Below are positions 9,525-17,789 of a DNA stretch of 53,123 nt, piece after piece. The notes beneath the pieces are model-generated. The model had not been told where the DNA came from. It made no database searches and saw nothing but the letters and a program-made list of their open reading frames with translations. The stretch comes from Clostridia bacterium (lineage in GTDB: Bacteria; Bacillota; Clostridia; RGIG6154). Position numbers and translations under genes: made by a program. How positions within the stretch are numbered: position 1 is the first letter of the stretch; the number at the start of each line of letters is the position of its first letter. Location: NCBI GenBank assembly GCA_017410375.1, contig JAFQQW010000055.1, positions 1 to 53,123 on the forward strand. Reading direction: 5' to 3'.

Positions 9525-10100
9525 TTAAAACAGCTCGTGGCATACTATATCCACCAGCATTTCGTGATGCTCTCTGAAAAGGGCTTCTACCGCACAGTTT
9601 TCTTCAATCATGCCATACTTTAAGATAAATCCGCCCCGAATGTCCGCTGTGTCAGCCGACAAAGTAAGTCCTGCCTTTTCCATAGCGGTTTTCATGCCGT
9701 CCGAAAGGCGAGCTTTATCTTTTGCATTAAATACGATCTCACCCTTTTGAGCGTCGTTTTTATGCTTTGCAAGAAGCTTTTCCATAAGCGCCATATACTC
9801 GGCATCCTGCATATTGTAAACCGTTTCTTCTGCTTTTAAAAGGGTTTCGGTAATTAAACGGTTTTTTTCGGCTAAGATTGCCTGTGCCTTTTCCTTTGCG
9901 GCACCCGAAATTGCGGAGGTGGTTAAGATTTCGCTGTCTTTTCTTGCCTGTTCGCAAGTTTTTTCACCGTCTGCCTGCGCACGCGCTTTATATTCTGCCA
10001 GAATTTCTGTGTACTTTGCATCTGCCTGCTTTAGAATTTCCTTGGCTTTTTCCTGCGCGTCAGCGGCAATACGGTCGGTTATAATCCGCAAATCTGCCAT
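9525..10100 (-). CDS. ntpE: V-type ATP synthase subunit E
   Basis: A 191-residue peripheral-stalk subunit. The N-terminal half is an uninterrupted charged helix rich in Ala, Glu and Lys, which pairs with the G/H coiled-coil subunit encoded first in the operon. The C-terminal half carries the globular E-subunit fold, including IRGGFILKYGMIEENCAVEA. The ATG at 10100 follows AGGAGCGG. It lies 13 bp after subunit K. Confidence 0.9.
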   Translation of the reverse strand: MADLRIITDRIAADAQEKAKEILKQADAKYTEILAEYKARAQADGEKTCEQARKDSEILTTSAISGAAKEKAQAILAEKNRLITETLLKAEETVYNMQDAEYMALMEKLLAKHKNDAQKGEIVFNAKDKARLSDGMKTAMEKAGLTLSADTADIRGGFILKYGMIEENCAVEALFREHHEMLVDIVCHELF

Positions 10101-10113
10101 TGTCCGCTCCTCC

Positions 10114-10590
10114 TTACATACCTGTTACCATAAGGAAAGAGGTGATGAATGCCAGAAGTGCATACAATTCTACCAAAGAAGCAGAAACGATAGCCTTAGA
10201 GGATTCCTGGGGACGTTTTGCCACAAGGCTTACACCAGAGGTTGCTACTCTGCCCTGATACATTGCGGAGAAAAGACCGCCAAGACCAATCGGCAGACAA
10301 GCTGCCAGATATAATAATCCCTGAACGGTACCTTCTGTGCTTGCGGGCAAAGGATCGCCGCCCAATACACCAATGTTTAAAAGAACCATAACGCCAACAA
10401 TCAAGCCGTAAAGACCCTGTGTACCCGGCAGAAGCTGTAAAACCAGCAATTTACCGAACTTGGACGGGTCTTCCGAAACAACACCTGCAGCCGCTTCAGA
10501 CGCCATACCAACGCCCTTTGAAGAACCGATACCAGCCAATACTACGGCGAAAACTACGCCTAACCATGCAAATAATGTACCATAACTCAT
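10114..10590 (-). CDS. ntpK: V-type ATP synthase subunit K (membrane rotor, probably Na+ binding)
   Basis: A 158-residue proteolipid with four transmembrane helices, i.e. two fused c-type hairpins. Helix 2 has LPGTQGLYG, helix 3 ends in YQGRVA, and helix 4 has SLVELYALL. By comparison with Enterococcus hirae NtpK these supply the Thr-Gln pair, the second Gln and the essential Glu (T64, Q65, Q110 and E139 there) that coordinate Na+. Only the second hairpin keeps the acidic residue, as expected for a V-type K ring. Na+ specificity is therefore likely but is inferred from residues only. It lies 4 bp after subunit I. Confidence 0.93.
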   Translation of the reverse strand: MSYGTLFAWLGVVFAVVLAGIGSSKGVGMASEAAAGVVSEDPSKFGKLLVLQLLPGTQGLYGLIVGVMVLLNIGVLGGDPLPASTEGTVQGLLYLAACLPIGLGGLFSAMYQGRVATSGVSLVAKRPQESSKAIVSASLVELYALLAFITSFLMVTGM

Positions 10591-10594
10591 TTTT

Positions 10595-12517
10595 TCATTC
10601 CTCCATAAACATATAATATTTTGTATTCATTTTAAGAGGGGCAAAAGCGCGTCCGCCGCCTTCATAAAATTTCGCAAAAAATTCAACATACTGCAATCGG
10701 TTTGTATGCACATACGCACCCAAGCAGTTTAATGCAAAGTTGATGAGGTGACCGATGATGAAAATCACCACAAACACAATCATCCCCACAACACCGCCGC
10801 CTGCCAGCTTGCCCATGGTGTTCACCACGTTGGCAATAACACCTGTGGCAAGACCAAGCGCCATCAGTCTTGAATAAGACAGTGCGTCCGACACATAGCT
10901 TGTTACATCATATAAGCTCAGTATACCGCTGAACAGCTTCATAATAATGTTTTTCTGACTGCGTCCCTGGGTCAGCACCAGACCGACCGCACCGCCAATC
11001 ATCATATAAATACCTGCATCGGATAAACCGTCAATGCCAAACAGCATACCGCCTGCCATCACGCAGACACCGCACAGCACCACAATCCATAAGCCTACAT
11101 CAAAAAGTGCCGCCAGACGCTCTTTTTGTCTCCAGAGGGTATAGAATTTGATGCCAAGGCCCACAAGAATCTGCACAAGACCCAATGCGATTGAGAAAAT
11201 CATCAGGGTAAGCGGTTCTTCAATGGGGTTAATCCAAATCGGTTTCAGTCCCGGTATCAGGTCACCGAAAAAGCCGCCGTACATAAAGCCCCAGAAGGTT
11301 GTGGACACACCGCAGTAGAAAAACATTCTCATGTTGTTCTTTGTGCTCTGCTCCACTTTGGCAAAAAAGCCCAAGTAACCGCAAACCAGAACCATCAAAA
11401 GACCGTAGCCTGCATCCGAGAACATCATGCCGAAAAACAGATAATAGAAAAACGCCATAATCGGGTTGGGGTCAATATCGGTTTTGCCGGGCATGGAATA
11501 GGTGGTGGTAATGCCCTCCACCGGCTTGGCAAAGGCATTGTTTACGAGCAATACCGGCGTCTCCTCATCCTCGGGAATATCGGTAATTTCCACATACGAA
11601 TTTGTTTTTTCGGTTAACAGCTTTTGGATTTTCTCCGCTTTTTTCTGCGGAACATAGCCATGCATCACAAAAGTCGTTTCGGTCTGGCAAAGCTTTTCCA
11701 GCTCGTTGTACTTATCAATACGCATTACCAGACGGTCGTGAAACATCTGAATTTCTGCTCTGCGCTCTGCCGCATCCAGAATGGTCTGCTTTTTAACCTT
11801 AGCTTCTTCTTTCAACGCTTCAATCCGCTGGCTTAACTGCTTGATTTTGTCTCTTGCACTCAAATGGGAAAGGGAAAATGCCGGGGGTACAAAGCCCGCT
11901 TCGCGCATTGCCTTTTCTGCATCTGCTTTTTTATCCTTCGGATACATAAAATACAGTCTTGTGCACTCTTTGTCCGCACTTACGATTTCAAAGTAAACAA
12001 AATCTTTGGCTGTACCCAGTAACGCTTCGATTTGCGCAATCTCCAGGCAACCCTGCGCCACACCGAGTGCCGATTCGGTGGCTTGTGTCCCCCCCGAATT
12101 TAAAGGCACGTCTAAGGTTTTCCAGGGTTCTAACACGGTGATACGGCTTAAAAGTCTGCCAATATCGGTATCAATTTCTGCAATGCGCTTATGGGCTGTG
12201 GAAATGCCGAGTATCAGGTCACCCATTTCTTTTGCCTCATTGGCCTGCATGGAAATCTTAGTCACATCCGCCTCTTTGCGCATGGCAAACATGGCTGTTT
12301 TTTCGGGTGCATACTCTTCTAAAATTGCAAGCGCCTGCACCGCGGCATTTAAATGCCGTTCAAAGCCGATAATGCTGTTTGAAACATCCACCTGCTCTAA
12401 GCTTTTATCCTTTGCGGGAATAAACTCTACCGAGGCGGTTTTCTGCAACAGCTCCATAACGGCTTTGCGCTGTGTTTTTAATCCGATAACCGAAATTTTT
12501 TTCATTTTGGCTATCAT
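10595..12517 (-). CDS. ntpI: V-type ATP synthase subunit I
   Basis: A 640-residue membrane stator subunit (the a-subunit homologue). The N-terminal half of about 330 residues is cytoplasmic and helical, with coiled coils. The C-terminal half has about seven or eight transmembrane helices, beginning at PIMAFFYYLFFGMMFSDAGYG, a hallmark of the family. The essential ion-channel region is near DVTSYVSDALSYSRLMALGLA. The ATG at 12517 has a GGTGAT site. It is the second gene of the operon. Confidence 0.95.
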   Translation of the reverse strand: MIAKMKKISVIGLKTQRKAVMELLQKTASVEFIPAKDKSLEQVDVSNSIIGFERHLNAAVQALAILEEYAPEKTAMFAMRKEADVTKISMQANEAKEMGDLILGISTAHKRIAEIDTDIGRLLSRITVLEPWKTLDVPLNSGGTQATESALGVAQGCLEIAQIEALLGTAKDFVYFEIVSADKECTRLYFMYPKDKKADAEKAMREAGFVPPAFSLSHLSARDKIKQLSQRIEALKEEAKVKKQTILDAAERRAEIQMFHDRLVMRIDKYNELEKLCQTETTFVMHGYVPQKKAEKIQKLLTEKTNSYVEITDIPEDEETPVLLVNNAFAKPVEGITTTYSMPGKTDIDPNPIMAFFYYLFFGMMFSDAGYGLLMVLVCGYLGFFAKVEQSTKNNMRMFFYCGVSTTFWGFMYGGFFGDLIPGLKPIWINPIEEPLTLMIFSIALGLVQILVGLGIKFYTLWRQKERLAALFDVGLWIVVLCGVCVMAGGMLFGIDGLSDAGIYMMIGGAVGLVLTQGRSQKNIIMKLFSGILSLYDVTSYVSDALSYSRLMALGLATGVIANVVNTMGKLAGGGVVGMIVFVVIFIIGHLINFALNCLGAYVHTNRLQYVEFFAKFYEGGGRAFAPLKMNTKYYMFMEE

Positions 12518-12551
12518 GCATTTATCACCACTTTTCTTTCAGGTCAAATTT

Positions 12552-12860
12552 TTAAAAAATCCTGTCAATCACTTTTTGAATTACATCCGCCTGCTTCTGA
12601 CTTGTTTCGCGGTTCAATGCTTCTAAAGCCTCCTGCGTAGGAATTTTAGCTTTTTCACGCACCTTATCCGCTTCGGTCTGCGCATAATGAATGATATTCT
12701 TCGCTTCCGCGCCCGACTCGGTCTGCATACGGTTTAACAATGCTGCCCCGTCATCATGGGCTCTTGCGATTATGTCCTTTGCATCCTGCTCGGCTTTTGC
12801 AATGACCGCTGCCGCCTCCGCTTCCGCTTTTTTTACCTGTTCTACTGCCTGAAATGCCAT
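12552..12860 (-). CDS. V-type ATP synthase subunit G/H (peripheral-stalk coiled coil)
   Basis: A 102-residue protein predicted to be one long charged helix rich in Ala, Glu, Gln and Lys (VKKAEAEAAAVIAKAEQDAK and similar). It matches the small coiled-coil partner of subunit E. Placement as the first gene, before subunit I, equals ntpF of Enterococcus. The assignment rests on position, composition and length, because coiled coils carry little family signal. The ATG follows AAGGAGGTG. Confidence 0.82.
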   Translation of the reverse strand: MAFQAVEQVKKAEAEAAAVIAKAEQDAKDIIARAHDDGAALLNRMQTESGAEAKNIIHYAQTEADKVREKAKIPTQEALEALNRETSQKQADVIQKVIDRIF

Positions 12861-12891
12861 ATATGCACCTCCTTACAAATATACATTACTT

Positions 12892-12920
12892 ATTATATAC
12901 TGTTTTTCCATTTTTTTCAA
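12892..12920 (-). promoter_or_regulatory. Promoter of the V-ATPase operon
   Basis: On the minus strand TTGAAA and a perfect TATAAT are separated by 17 bp, ending about 30 bp before the first operon gene. It is back to back with the aroK-like promoter at 12932. Confidence 0.8.
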
Positions 12921-12931
12921 GCTTTTTTTGA

Positions 12932-12960
12932 TTGACATTGAATTTTTTTTACGATATAAT
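12932..12960 (+). promoter_or_regulatory. Promoter of the shikimate-kinase-like gene
   Basis: Consensus TTGACA and TATAAT with a 17-bp spacer lie 50 bp before the ATG at 13011, divergent from the V-ATPase promoter with 11 bp between the two -35 boxes. Confidence 0.85.
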
Positions 12961-13010
12961 GCATAGTATATCCTAAAAAGCGCAATTCCAACCAAAAAAG
13001 GAGATTTTTC

Positions 13011-13505
13011 ATGAATATTACACTCATTGGCATGCCGGGTGCAGGCAAAAGCACGGTTGGCGTTATTTTGTCCAAAATTTTAAACTTGAATTTTGCAGAC
13101 ACCGATATTTTAATTCAGCAATCCGCAGGGCAAAAGCTTGCGGAAATTATTGCAAAAAGCGGTACGGAAGGCTTTTTGGAGCTGGAAAAAGAGACCATAC
13201 TGCAGACCAACTTCAAAAATACGGTAATCGCCACGGGCGGCAGTGTTGTGTATAGGGAAGAAAGCATACTTCACCTGAAAAAACTTGGCAAGGTTGTGTA
13301 TATTAAAGTATCGCTTGCCGAAATCGAAAAGCGGGTAAAAAGTATGTCTAAGCGCGGTGTTGTGGCACTAAATGCCAAGACAATTCCCGAGCTTTACAAC
13401 GAACGCAAAGCCCTTTATGAAAAATATGCAGACCTTACCGTTTGCACCGACGGGCTGGATTTAGAGGAAAGTGCCGTAAAAATTGCCGAACTTCTTGAAA
13501 TTTGA
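13011..13505 (+). CDS. Shikimate kinase-like protein (atypical substrate site)
   Basis: A 164-residue P-loop kinase of the AroK family, which phosphorylates shikimate at the 3-hydroxyl in chorismate synthesis. Walker A is GMPGAGKSTVG at 7-17, and the Mg2+/shikimate Asp pair is in FADTDILIQ. A late ERKALYEKYAD keeps the usual Arg. Two normally fixed spots differ: the FRxxE motif that supplies a shikimate-binding Arg reads GFLELEKE, and the GGG turn reads ATGGSVVY. I recall the same variant in other clostridial proteins annotated as shikimate kinase, but cannot confirm it here. The gene is alone, with its own promoter, and is not beside other aro genes, so the substrate is less certain than the family. 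Confidence 0.75.
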   Translation: MNITLIGMPGAGKSTVGVILSKILNLNFADTDILIQQSAGQKLAEIIAKSGTEGFLELEKETILQTNFKNTVIATGGSVVYREESILHLKKLGKVVYIKVSLAEIEKRVKSMSKRGVVALNAKTIPELYNERKALYEKYADLTVCTDGLDLEESAVKIAELLEI

Positions 13506-13527
13506 CAAAACTTTCACATTTATCATC

Positions 13528-13556
13528 TTGACGTGAGCAAAAAAATATACTATAAT
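13528..13556 (+). promoter_or_regulatory. Promoter of the parvulin gene
   Basis: TTGACG and TATAAT with a 17-bp spacer lie 34 bp before the ATG at 13590 and follow an AAAGGAG site. Confidence 0.8.
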
Positions 13557-13589
13557 AGAAAAGAAATAAAGAAAAAGGAGTTATGAAAC

Positions 13590-14936
13590 ATGTCTGACAA
13601 AGTAAACAATCCGGCTGAAAACCCGATTGAAGAAAACAATGAAGTTTTGACAGAAGAAGCTGTTGAAGAAGTAACAGAAGAAATTGTTGCGGAAGAAACA
13701 GAAGAAGCTGTTGAAGAGGTAACCGATGCGGTTACAGAGGATGCAGCGGAAGATGTCGTTGCAGATGAATCCGAAGAAACTGCAGAAGATGCAGAAAATG
13801 AAGAAGACACAGCAGAAATTGTGGAAGAAAAGAAGCCTTCTTTCTTTAAGCGTTTATTCACAAGCCCCATTTTCTCTGCAGCACTACTTATCGGTCTGGT
13901 GGTTGTGCTCGGTTTAATCGTGTGGAATACTTTTAAAGATGCCCCCACTTCCGTAAAAGATACCGATGTCATTGCAACAGTTGATGACCAGAACATTTAT
14001 GCATACGAAGTGCGTTACTACTGCAAGATGGGCTACGGTGTAGAGGATGCCATCAATCTTCTGGCTGAACAAAAGCGTATGCTTCAGTTGGCAAAGGAAA
14101 ACAACATTACCATGACCGAAGAACAGAAAGCGGACATGGAAGAATATTTTGAAATGACTGTTTCGGAATACGGCGAACAGTTTGAAGCACAGCTTGAACA
14201 GTTTGGTCTGACACTTGACCAGTTCAAGCTCATGAATGAAGAAAATGCAATTTACGGAAACGTAATGAATCGTATTCCCGAGCTTGGTCTTGTGGAAGGC
14301 TTTACCACCAAGGAAGTAAAACCCTTCTATGATGATAATTTCCTGCGTGCAAAGCATGTATTGATTGCAACCGGCACCCCGGATGAAAACGGTGAATTGC
14401 CCGAAGGCGCTTTGACGGAAGCAGAAGCACTGGCTAAAGCAAACGAAGTTGTGGAACGCCTGAATGCAGGCGAAAGCATTGACGCTTTGATTTCCGAACT
14501 TTCGGATGACAAAGCAGGCTCTGAATCAAGCCCCAACGGCTATGTATTTATCAACACCACCGGCATGGACGAATCAATTAAGACCAGCCTTTCCAACACC
14601 GGTCTTACTATGGTAGATGAATTCACCGAAGCTACTGTCAACTTAGAAGTCGGCGAAATCTCCGAGCCTGTTAAAACCAACTACGGCTACCATGTCATCT
14701 TAAAGCTTGACATCAACGAAAACGAAGAAATCTTTAAAGATGCCCAGGGCGATGTGCTTTATGCAATGTCCATTGTTAAAGCTGACGAATATTCTGTGGC
14801 AAACGATGCATTCATGAAATCTCTGGAAGGTAAATACGAAACAAAAATCGATCAGGATTTAGCGGATGCTATGATGATTGAAATGTACAAGGCTGAACAT
14901 GATCCTGAAAAACAGCAGCAGATGATGCCCTACTAA
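13590..14936 (+). CDS. Membrane-anchored parvulin-type peptidyl-prolyl isomerase
   Basis: A 448-residue protein. Residues 1-80 are extremely acidic and repetitive (EEAVEEVTEE-like units) and probably stay in the cytoplasm. One transmembrane helix follows at about 88-112 (SAALLIGLVVVLGLIVWNTF), and the rest should face outside. The external part has a SurA/PrsA-like helical chaperone region and a rotamase (PpiC) domain at about 250-385, recognisable by AKHVLIATG, the LSDDKAGSESSPNGYV loop and NYGYHVILKL. It likely helps fold exported proteins at the membrane surface. Unlike PrsA it is not a lipoprotein. The long acidic cytoplasmic tail is unusual, and its role is unknown. Confidence 0.88.
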   Translation: MSDKVNNPAENPIEENNEVLTEEAVEEVTEEIVAEETEEAVEEVTDAVTEDAAEDVVADESEETAEDAENEEDTAEIVEEKKPSFFKRLFTSPIFSAALLIGLVVVLGLIVWNTFKDAPTSVKDTDVIATVDDQNIYAYEVRYYCKMGYGVEDAINLLAEQKRMLQLAKENNITMTEEQKADMEEYFEMTVSEYGEQFEAQLEQFGLTLDQFKLMNEENAIYGNVMNRIPELGLVEGFTTKEVKPFYDDNFLRAKHVLIATGTPDENGELPEGALTEAEALAKANEVVERLNAGESIDALISELSDDKAGSESSPNGYVFINTTGMDESIKTSLSNTGLTMVDEFTEATVNLEVGEISEPVKTNYGYHVILKLDINENEEIFKDAQGDVLYAMSIVKADEYSVANDAFMKSLEGKYETKIDQDLADAMMIEMYKAEHDPEKQQQMMPY

Positions 14937-14946
14937 ATCAAACCGA

Positions 14947-14980
14947 AGAAACAACGCCAAACAAGCGTTGTTTCTTTTTT
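14947..14980 (+). terminator. Terminator of the parvulin gene
   Basis: A 10-bp stem GAAACAACGC/GCGTTGTTTC with a seven-base loop is followed by six T. Confidence 0.9.
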
Positions 14981-15055
14981 ATCTTTTTACGGTACAGATA
15001 AATATGCAAGTGCAGATTTTCGCAAAAATTTAATACTTTTTAAGGCATTTTTATA

Positions 15056-15084
15056 TTGACTTTTATACCAAAGCATGGTACAAT
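15056..15084 (+). promoter_or_regulatory. Promoter of the Gfo/Idh/MocA gene
   Basis: TTGACT and TACAAT with a 17-bp spacer lie 40 bp before the ATG at 15124. Confidence 0.75.
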
Positions 15085-15123
15085 GACCTTGTATTCAAAT
15101 ATTGACAAAATGTGGTGATTAAA

Positions 15124-16194
15124 ATGAAAAAAGTTTACAAATTAGCGAGCTTCGGATACGGCGGCATGGCAGGTATCCACATTGATAAAGTGCTCTGCAA
15201 CTATGAGCGCATTGACGTTAAGGGCGTGTACGATATCGACCCCGCCCGTGCAAAGGCTGCAGAGGACAACGGCTATTATGCATATAAATCCAAAGAGGAG
15301 CTTTTAAACGACGCGGAAATTGACATTGTATTGGTTGCAACCACCAACGACTGCCACAAAGAGCTTTGTATTGATGCCCTTAAGGCAGGCAAAAATGTAC
15401 TTTGCGAAAAACCCGTTACCATGACCAGCAAGGACTTAGAGGACATCATGGTTGTGGCAAAGGAAACCGGCATGGTGTTCTCGGTTGACCAGAACAGACG
15501 TGTAAACAAGGATTTCTTAGCGATGAAAAAGGCTGTAGAAGACGGACTTTTGGGCGATGTTTATGTAATTGAATCCCGCGTAGAAGGCTCGAGAGGTTTG
15601 CCTGCAGGCTGGAGATGCGAAGCAGAAAAAGGCGGCGGCATGATGCTGGACTGGGGTGTACACTTGATTGACCAGCTGATGTATATGTACACCGATAAGG
15701 TTGTGAATGTATTCTGCAAAATGTACAGCATTAACTACCCCGAGGTTGATGACAACTTCCGTCTGACTATGACCTTTGAAAGCGGTTTGACCGCACATGT
15801 AGAGGTTTCCACCAACAACTACATCCGTCATCCCAGATGGTATGTTTTGGGTACAAAGGGAACCTTACAGATTGACGACTGGGATGCGTTCGGTAAAATC
15901 GTTCGTCCCACCGACAAGCAGAATTCCTGGGGTGTGGACATTGTAAGCACCAAGGCAGGTCCTTCCAAGACCATGGCACCCAGAGACCCGTCTACTGTGG
16001 AAATCATTCCCGTGGCTGCACCCGTTTGGGGCATTCCGGATGATTTGACCTCTGTGTATAACCCCTACGTTGCAAAGCTGGACGGCGAAGCAGAACTGAC
16101 CATCACTCCCGAGCAGGCATTGCGTGTTATCAAGGTTATGGAAGCCGCTTTCGAATCTGCGAAAACCGGTAATGCAATTCACACCGACATTTAA
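15124..16194 (+). CDS. Gfo/Idh/MocA family oxidoreductase
   Basis: A 356-residue NAD(P)-dependent dehydrogenase of sugars or cyclitols. The N-terminal Rossmann domain begins ASFGYGGMAGIH and contains the diagnostic CEKPVTMTSKDLE, whose EKP Lys is catalytic. The C-terminal GFO_IDH_MocA domain contains GGGMMLDWGVHLIDQLMYM, with the Asp and His expected to bind substrate. The exact substrate cannot be told. I took the ATG at 15124, preceded by GGTGAT at good spacing, rather than the in-frame GTG codons just upstream. The gene is monocistronic between its promoter and a strong terminator. Confidence 0.9.
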   Translation: MKKVYKLASFGYGGMAGIHIDKVLCNYERIDVKGVYDIDPARAKAAEDNGYYAYKSKEELLNDAEIDIVLVATTNDCHKELCIDALKAGKNVLCEKPVTMTSKDLEDIMVVAKETGMVFSVDQNRRVNKDFLAMKKAVEDGLLGDVYVIESRVEGSRGLPAGWRCEAEKGGGMMLDWGVHLIDQLMYMYTDKVVNVFCKMYSINYPEVDDNFRLTMTFESGLTAHVEVSTNNYIRHPRWYVLGTKGTLQIDDWDAFGKIVRPTDKQNSWGVDIVSTKAGPSKTMAPRDPSTVEIIPVAAPVWGIPDDLTSVYNPYVAKLDGEAELTITPEQALRVIKVMEAAFESAKTGNAIHTDI

Positions 16195-16205
16195 GGATAA
16201 ACTAC

Positions 16206-16235
16206 ATAAGCGGCGGTTTCGCCGCTTATTTTTCT
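16206..16235 (+). terminator. Terminator of the oxidoreductase gene
   Basis: A 9-bp stem ATAAGCGGC/GCCGCTTAT is followed by a T-run, 12 bp after the stop codon. Confidence 0.88.
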
Positions 16236-16256
16236 AAGAAAGGATGAATACAACTT

Positions 16257-16715
16257 ATGCGTATCGTAATTCAGAGAGTACAGTATGCAAGCTGTACGGT
16301 AGACGGCACCTGTACCGGCAAAATCGAAAAGGGCTATGCGGCGCTGATTGGCATTAAAGAAACCGACACCACCGAAATTGCACTTAAAATGCTGGAAAAA
16401 ATCAAAAAGCTTCGCATTTTCGAGGACGAGAACGAAAGAATCAATTTAAACTTAGAAGCAGTAGACGGCGGTATTCTCTTAATTCCGCAGTTTACGCTGT
16501 ATGCAGACTGCAAAAGCAACCGTCCCGGTTTTACCAAGGCGGCACCGCCTGACATGGCAAAGGGTCTGTTTTGCTACATGGTAGACCATGCACCCGAATA
16601 TTTTGACAAAGTTGCCGCAGGCTGGTTTGGTGCAGATATGAAAATTGAACTGTTAAACGACGGTCCCTTTACTGTAATTTTAGATAGTGAAGAGCTGAGA
16701 ATGGAGTCAAAATAA
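16257..16715 (+). CDS. dtd: D-aminoacyl-tRNA deacylase
   Basis: A 152-residue cytoplasmic enzyme that hydrolyses D-amino acids (and glycine mischarged on tRNA-Ala) from tRNA. It has the start MRIVIQRVQYASCTVDG, the QFTLYADCKSNRPGFTKAAPP active-site segment and the cross-subunit NDGPFTVIL Gly-cisPro motif. The usual SQFTL is IPQFTL here, a mild change. The family normally runs 145-150 residues. Its stop overlaps the start of the WYL regulator by one base (TAATG), so the two are co-transcribed. Confidence 0.93.
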   Translation: MRIVIQRVQYASCTVDGTCTGKIEKGYAALIGIKETDTTEIALKMLEKIKKLRIFEDENERINLNLEAVDGGILLIPQFTLYADCKSNRPGFTKAAPPDMAKGLFCYMVDHAPEYFDKVAAGWFGADMKIELLNDGPFTVILDSEELRMESK

Positions 16716-17692
16716 TGCCGAAATCCTCTATGCAGGGCTTGAAAATATTATATATTTTAAAATTCTTAGAGGAATGCTCGGATGAACAGCATCCGATAAC
16801 CACAAACGAAATCATTGCACATCTTGACGCTTTGGGCATTTCTGCAGAGCGGAAGTCTGTGTACGCAGACTTAGAACGTTTGCGCACCTTTGGTGCGGAC
16901 ATTCTTTCCGACCGGGCACGCGGACATTATATCGCTTCGCGCACCTTTGAGCCTGCAGAACTTAAGCTTCTGGTGGATTGCATTCAGTCCAACCGCTTTA
17001 TGACCTCTAAAAAGAGCAGTCAGCTGATTGGTAAGCTCGAAAGCCTTTTAAGCCGCCATCAGGCGCAGGACCTGCAACGGCAGGTGTATATCGCAAACCG
17101 CGTTAAAAGCGTAAACGAACAGATTTACTATAACATTGACACCCTGCATGATGCCATCAACCAAAAAAGGCAGATTGCTTTCCACTACACCACCTACACC
17201 ACCGACAAGCAGAAGGTACTAAGAAAAGACAAGGAATACACCGTACATCCTTATGCACTGATGATATCTGAAGAGCATTATTATCTGGTCTGCTATTACG
17301 GGGCGCGTAACAAGATTTCAAACTTCCGTGTGGACCGTATGGAGCATATCCGTATTTTAGAGGATGCAGTGTTCCCCATGGCCGAGACGGCAGGTGCGGA
17401 TTTCGATTTGGGTGAATATTCCAAACGGCAGTTTAACATGTACACCGGTGAAAAGAAGAAGCTGACTCTGCTTTGTGAAAACAGCATGATGAACGCGGTG
17501 ATTGATCGATTCGGTGAAAATATTTTTGTAGTTCCCTACGACGAGAACCGTTTCACCTTAAAGGTAGATGTGGTAGTCAGCCCCACCTTTTTCAGCTGGA
17601 TTGTAATTTTCGGTGGACAGATACAAATCTTAGAGCCGTCAGATGTCAAAGAGGATTTTATGAATCTGCTTCGTAGTTTTAAAAATGAATGA
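16715..17692 (+). CDS. WYL-domain transcriptional regulator
   Basis: A 325-residue regulator. The N-terminal winged helix-turn-helix (about 1-70) includes TTNEIIAHLDALGISAERKS and VYADLERLRTFGADI. The WYL domain (about 140-240) contains the family core VHPYALMISEEHYYLVCY and NKISNFRVDRMEHIRIL. A WCX-like C-terminal region (about 245-320) follows. WYL domains sense ligands or nucleic acids and often regulate DNA repair, defence or metabolism. Translation is coupled to dtd by a one-base overlap. A terminator follows directly. Confidence 0.88.
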   Translation: MPKSSMQGLKILYILKFLEECSDEQHPITTNEIIAHLDALGISAERKSVYADLERLRTFGADILSDRARGHYIASRTFEPAELKLLVDCIQSNRFMTSKKSSQLIGKLESLLSRHQAQDLQRQVYIANRVKSVNEQIYYNIDTLHDAINQKRQIAFHYTTYTTDKQKVLRKDKEYTVHPYALMISEEHYYLVCYYGARNKISNFRVDRMEHIRILEDAVFPMAETAGADFDLGEYSKRQFNMYTGEKKKLTLLCENSMMNAVIDRFGENIFVVPYDENRFTLKVDVVVSPTFFSWIVIFGGQIQILEPSDVKEDFMNLLRSFKNE

Positions 17693-17708
17693 GCAATTTT
17701 AAACAACA

Positions 17709-17737
17709 AAAGTCGGCTTACGCCGACTTTATTTTTT
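17709..17737 (+). terminator. Terminator after the dtd-WYL operon
   Basis: A 9-bp stem AAAGTCGGC/GCCGACTTT is followed by ATTTTTTT. Confidence 0.88.
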
Positions 17738-17739
17738 TA

Positions 17740-17768
17740 TTGACAACACACAAAAAACATTGTAAAAT
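17740..17768 (+). promoter_or_regulatory. Promoter of the AraC triplet
   Basis: TTGACA and TAAAAT with a 17-bp spacer, directly after the preceding terminator and 21 bp before the first AraC start at 17790. No internal promoter as good as this is visible before the second and third genes. Confidence 0.78.
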
Positions 17769-17789
17769 AAAGGTGTGGAGGTGAGAAAT

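Noticed and set aside
13550-13996. 148-residue Ser-rich frame on the minus strand
   Set aside because: Mirror of the acidic repeat of the parvulin gene; no ribosome site, low-complexity shadow.
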